Source: Candolleomyces eurysporus
Taxonomy: Eukaryota > Basidiomycota > Agaricomycetes > Agaricales > Psathyrellaceae
Reading direction: 5' to 3'
DNA length: 32,061 nucleotides
Assembly (NCBI GenBank): GCA_027579435.1
Contig: JANBPK010001291.1
Location: forward strand, 1-32,061
The position numbers and the translations under genes were made by a program. The notes under the pieces were generated by a model, which saw only the letters and a program-made list of their open reading frames with translations, ran no database searches and was not told where the DNA came from. Below are positions 28,285 to 32,061 of the stretch, piece by piece; positions within the stretch are counted from its first letter, which is position 1, and the number at the start of each line of letters is the position of its first letter.

Positions 28285-31050
28285 TCACTGCTGAGCCTCC
28301 TGATTAGCCCTCGACGATGTCCCGAACAGAGGTCGTCGTTGGTCGTCCTCTAACAATGGTTCATTCGTCTCTCTCGATGTTGACACATCCAGCCCCTCTC
28401 TTTCATCACTACTGTCGCTGTCGCTGCTTGCCCTCTCCGCATCGCTACCGTTCGAGTTTCTTCGTATTAAGCGTTGGAGTGCGATGCTATGCTCCAAGGC
28501 CGAATCCTGCTTCTCGGCACTAAAGTCCTGCTCAACATCGCGCAGTTTGGCGTCGAGTCTTTGTTTGGACTCCATCCCGTGTGAATGCTCTTCGGCTATG
28601 ACATCCAAGTCAATGAGAGTATCCAGTATGAGCGCCAAGAGACCCGGATTATCTCTGAGAGATTGGAGATCCGATCTGATACCCCTGTACTTCTCGAGTG
28701 TTGAACTTGATACGCGAGCCCTTTGGCTTCCGAGTTGGTGAAAGACACCGAATGGGGTGAGGGGCTTTGCGCCTTCATGCAACGAGAAGTAGTCATTAGC
28801 TATATCCCTCTTTTAACGAAGCACGTACGCGAATGACTTACGAAGAATTATCCCAAGTAACGAGTTCCCGAAGCAAATGGCAAAGAGGATGCTCAAGAAC
28901 GAGCCCAGACCGCCAACTGTTGCTATTCCTCCGAGGGCGGACTTGTTCCGATAGTCTTGTATCACGGTCCACTCGCGATGGTCATTTTCCCAAGTGATTC
29001 GTAGCGTCGAAATGTTAGGGCCCATCGGTATATTTCGTGAATTGGCAAACGTCGTTTCGGGAGTGAGGTATGGTATGTCGGTGATCATGAAGGTATCATA
29101 CAGCTGCTTGACTCGTTAGAACTCGTGACTCAGACCACAACGGATACTGAAGTAGCTCACGTCAAACAATCCAAGTGTAGATAACTCTCTCACTTTGAGC
29201 CGTTGCCTTATCATCAAGTCTGCAACTCCGATCGCGTTCGATCCGGGGAAAAGATAAGTGGGTCGTGTCGTCAAAAGTACGTCTTCCGTATCGTTCGTCA
29301 TTGCGAGGTAGACCTTCATTGAGTCGGATATCACGTTAGGATCAGTGTTGGGTAACTGCCCTGGGGACATAAGGCCCGTAAAGTTCGCCTCAAGGAAGAG
29401 GTTCGGGCGTGTGTCGAAAGGATGCTTAAAATACGGGCGGAAGTCATGTGCTTCGTCTGTTATGGTACCATCATCCATATTTAGTTGCAAGAAGGCACCA
29501 ACAAGACTCGTCGACTTACTCGGAGGAATAGGAATGCGAGGTTGACAGTGAAAGATGACGGCCTCGATTCTGCTTGTATTCAGGGCTGGAGGGAGGATAT
29601 CTTGCGTAGCCGCGATAGCGCCGCATTCGGGACCAAAAGGGCCTTGGGATGAGTTCTGACTCTTTTGAATCGTCCAAAGAGGCGTGAGCGAGATTGATTC
29701 ACGGAGCGTTTGCGAGGCACCCGGGCTTTTCTGCCGTATCTATGGAAAGAAAAATGTCAGTAATGCGATCTTGAGACGCTAGTTTTGAATATACAGACGC
29801 ACCACAATGAGATTCCAAACGATGGGCTTCGTACTCTTGTAATTCGCGTGGAGGTATTCGGCCCGAAACACTCTGTTTGGAGTAAGACCCATCTCGCTGA
29901 CGGGGTCGAGAACTATTTGGAAGAGACCGAAAGTCGAAAGACTTGATATNAAAAACGAGCGCTAGAAGGCCGCGAAAGAAGGTCATCCAGGAGGACTCTC
30001 CTCTGCCGGAGGTTCTGTTTCAGCTCATGATGCGAGGGTTGACCTGAGGTACGCACGGAAGTTGTTGCTCCCAAATTTTTCTTCCAAAGAGAACATGAGC
30101 TGGATACCTCCACCATGAAATCGACTCTCCATCGCTGAGCCTCCCAAGTTTGCTGTATCCTGGGCCGTCGCTGAATCGATCCCTCAAGATATCCAACCGA
30201 TGGGAAAGCGACTTGCCTCGAGCATCGATCAATTGAGCCACCTTGATGCACAGCAACGCTGCAAGCATAATTGTCAACAGCCAAAAGATGAAGTCTGCTG
30301 CTACGAGGTGCTGCGGCATCCACTGGTACTCGTTCAGATTTGGCGAGATGGCCATGACAGTAACGAGGATACCAACTGGGATATGAGTAGAATAAATCCG
30401 TTGGCCTTGCACAATAAGATCGCGAAGGGCAACTTACGGGACAATTCAAAAAACATCAGAAGGAGGTCCAACCAAGTGTATAAAGGGATGAAGCGGGGTC
30501 CAAAAGAACTGGAACACGATTAGATAGACACTACAACTCAAGGGAAATAGGTATTCGTACCTGAGCAGGTGATGTAAAACGATCACACCAATTATTACGG
30601 CGGCTACCACCGCTCGTCTGTATATCTTGAGAGTCATCGCAACCGTTCCTGCCACCAGAATGCATCGTAGACAGAACAATCGAAGAGTTGAGCTGAATAG
30701 AATGGGTGGATCACCGCTTGCAGGAGTGCCACCGACGCTTCTTGTCGTGCCAGTCCACAGCATGGTGGGCGGGTAAGAATGTAAGTAGAGGCCTTTTGTT
30801 AACCTTTAGTATATTCGGCATCGGAAACATACGTGATCGGTAGCGCACGCTGGACACCATTTAAGAGAACCCTTGCCCAAGAAACGTTGGTAATGTGGCA
30901 GTTTAAATGGGAACAAGCACAGTCAAAGTTATGCCAGAGATCGAAACAGGCACCCGGTACCCGAGGCTGTGGCTCCAGCACTTGTCTCATCTTGAAGGTA
31001 TCAGACATTCCTTGAGGGAAACGGCTGATGCCGTCTCTATGGGTATACAA
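28285..31050 (-). CDS. Multi-pass membrane protein of unknown function
   Basis: Exons in transcript order: 31050-30833, 30740-30561, 30508-30438, 30375-30057, 30014-29803, 29739-29161, 29103-28842, 28772-28285. With the N at 29950 ignored, all phases agree and give about 775 residues. Membrane helices are visible at AVVAAVIIGVIVLHHLL, LYTWLDLLLMFFELSLGILV, FIFWLLTIMLAALLCIKVAQ, FFRGLLALVFISSLSTFGLFQI and GGIATVGGLGSFLSILFAIC, the last preceded by a long presumably luminal or outer domain (with NFT, NDT and NTS sites). After it come LTPFGVFHQLG and a cytosolic-type Ser/Asp-rich tail ending ANQEAQQ. A hydrophobic loop with GG...G followed by PFG is common in agaricomycete proteins of unknown function. 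The 5' end is uncertain: the start could be 31050 or 31008, the first intron (30741-30832) is the weakest, and an alternative start is ATG 30763. Confidence 0.7.
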
Positions 31051-31445
31051 GACATCCGCCTATGTGGTAGGTAAGGTGGTTTGTAGCACTCTCCAGTGTG
31101 CCCTGAACATGTCGTCTCATGGGTGATCTCATCCACTGCTTGAAACCTGTCGAAAAGAAAGCTCCGATCACAACGCAGACTCGGAGTCATGGGTGCAGTG
31201 CACCAATCGAGACTCAATTAATCAATATGATTCAAAACGCGCCGACATGCAAATCGTTCATTAATCAGGTCAAGGTTGCCGGCTCACGGGTGTGCCTTCT
31301 CCCCTTTGGATGATTCTTGGCACCGTGCTGACAGAAAACCTACGACGAAATAAGATCGCCGACTCGCGCCAGTCAGGCAAGAGTCTGATCTGTATTCATC
31401 AGTGCCCTCATTCTTTCTGTCAAGCCACTTATCATTCTTTCTGCG
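31051..31445. other. Upstream flank of the membrane-protein gene
   Basis: Promoter side of the minus-strand gene. A minus-strand frame from 31217 overlaps the proposed first exon in another phase and looks like chance. No other feature supported. Confidence 0.4.
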
Positions 31446-31576
31446 GGTACCTGAGCTCACGTACCGTTTTTTAGGTTGGGCGTTCTAGGGCGACGTTCGA
31501 GGCCTATCGCTCTTACCACAGGTACGTGAGCTCACGTACCCGTAGTTATATTGATATTGAGGGCGACGTTCGGGGC
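31446..31576. repeat. Two 75-bp units, each led by a 20-bp palindrome
   Basis: GGTACGTGAGCTCACGTACC (31521-31540) is a perfect palindrome. The same sequence with one mismatch stands at 31446-31465. Each is followed after 20-23 bases by GGGCGACGTTCG-GGC (from 31489 and 31561). The arrangement is therefore a tandem pair with a period of about 72-75 bp. Confidence 0.75.
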
Positions 31577-31583
31577 TGGGGAC

Positions 31584-31698
31584 GGTTATTTGTTGTCGAA
31601 AGTACGAGAAATAGGTCGCGGGTTGTTTACTTGTCGAAAATACAAGAACTCAGTCGCGATGATTTTATTTGTTGTCGAAAAATGAGAAATAAACGACC
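31584..31698 (+). repeat. Three imperfect 37-40-bp tandem repeats
   Basis: Units 31584-31620, 31621-31658 and 31659-31698 share the pattern TT-TTT-(G/C)TTGTCGAAA, then a GAGAA/AAGAA element, and end in GTCGCG (the third in ACGACC). They differ at several positions, so this is an old array, not a microsatellite. Confidence 0.7.
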
Positions 31699-31789
31699 AT
31701 CGTCGAAGGCCGTTGAGGTGCGTATCCCACTGCTGACCTTCGTCAAAGGCCGCGTGGTCCACCGCGGCACCAACGACCTTCGACGGTGG
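31697..31789. repeat. Long imperfect hairpin
   Basis: The left arm 31697-31721 (CCATCGTCGAAGGCCGTTG, then AGGTGC) pairs with the right arm 31767-31789 (GCACCAACGACCTTCGACGG, then TGG), with two substitutions and a two-base bulge. The 45-base loop repeats part of the arm (CTTCGTCAAAGGCCGCG). Confidence 0.7.
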
Positions 31790-31827
31790 CCATTCCTAGT
31801 CTCTAGGCGCTCTGTGCGACTGGGGGT

Positions 31828-31849
31828 GGTGTACAAATATTTGTACACC
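31828..31849. repeat. Perfect 22-bp palindrome around AAATATTT
   Basis: The core GTGTACAAATATTTGTACAC is perfectly self-complementary and extends by one G/C pair on each side. With one mismatch the symmetry continues into the flanking G and C runs (GGGGG and CCCCC). Confidence 0.85.
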
Positions 31850-31859
31850 CCCACTTGTA

Positions 31860-32061
31860 GCTCCGCGGTTGGCACAGCCACCGCCTGCTCTCTTCTCTCT
31901 CGACCCTGACCATCCCTTCGCCCAACGACGACGACGAGCGACAGGGGTGCCACACGGCCGCCGACTTCGAATGCGCTAGCGATACCGAGGGACAGGAAGG
32001 AAGAGGAGGAAGGGAAAAAGGGCGGATGGGAAGGTGGAGAACGGCAAAGGTGGTGGATGAC
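31860..32061. other. Window edge, no gene seen
   Basis: GC-rich sequence with an ACGACGACGACGA microrepeat and a purine-rich end (GGAAGAGGAGGAAGGGAAAAAG). No coding frame with supporting features. It may belong to whatever element carries the palindrome cluster. Confidence 0.35.

Noticed and set aside
30741..30832. Possible 29-nt or 40-nt versions of the first membrane-gene intron
   Set aside because: The 29-nt version keeps frame but is shorter than any other intron here; the 40-nt version breaks frame. The 92-nt version fits phase, but it remains the weakest splice call in that gene.

Overview
The window looks like nuclear DNA of a basidiomycete fungus, most likely an agaricomycete. The introns are short (about 50-100 nt, one 29-nt-scale exception rejected), begin GTRNGT, and carry CTRAY-like branch sites just before YAG. 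The recognisable proteins fit that group: an F-box/LRR-type protein, a Zn2Cys6 regulator of the CAECRR...RRGCATLCPNG type, an SH3-TBC protein, and a multi-pass membrane protein ending in the Gly-rich membrane loop plus PFG motif I associate with agaricomycete hypothetical proteins. The genus cannot be told from sequence alone.

Layout. Positions 1-8800 are gene-poor. They hold diverged repeats, a probable pseudogene with one in-frame stop (3076-3425, +), a weak ORF (4491-4787, -), a two-exon gene for a 47-residue secreted peptide ending in C-x5-C-G (5440-5653, +), and a tRNA-like Pol III unit (about 7799-7911). The first base of the window lines up with the stop codon of the peptide gene, so a second copy of that gene probably lies just outside the window. 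Positions 9005-10508 (+) encode a disordered Ser/Pro-rich protein behind a 5'-UTR intron. Positions 11115-12369 (+) encode an eight-exon Zn2Cys6 factor with a 5-nt exon; it ends after 288 residues, without the usual large regulatory domain. Positions 12370-16943 hold repeats and no convincing gene. Positions 16944-18404 (-) are a single-exon F-box protein.

Positions 19474-26462 (-) are one very large gene: an N-terminal helical segment, an SH3 domain, about 1,600 residues of low-complexity sequence, and a C-terminal TBC (Rab-GAP-like) domain whose two catalytic finger motifs look degenerate. It is followed divergently by a small single-span membrane ORF (26824-26988, +). The DNA between the two, with the adjacent SH3-TBC exon, is duplicated at about 27420-28085, where the exon copy is decayed. 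Positions 28285-31050 (-) encode an eight-exon membrane protein of about 775 residues. The right edge (31446-31850) is a dense cluster of palindromes, short tandem repeats and a long hairpin.

Sequence quality matters for reading these genes. Ten single Ns occur, nearly all touching homopolymer runs. In three coding regions (9507, 20198, 29950) leaving the N out restores the frame exactly, and one further frame break lies in a run of eight G (24123-24130). I treat these as consensus length errors, not biological frameshifts. All gene models are hand-built from splice signals, reading-frame continuity and remembered family features; no database search was run.
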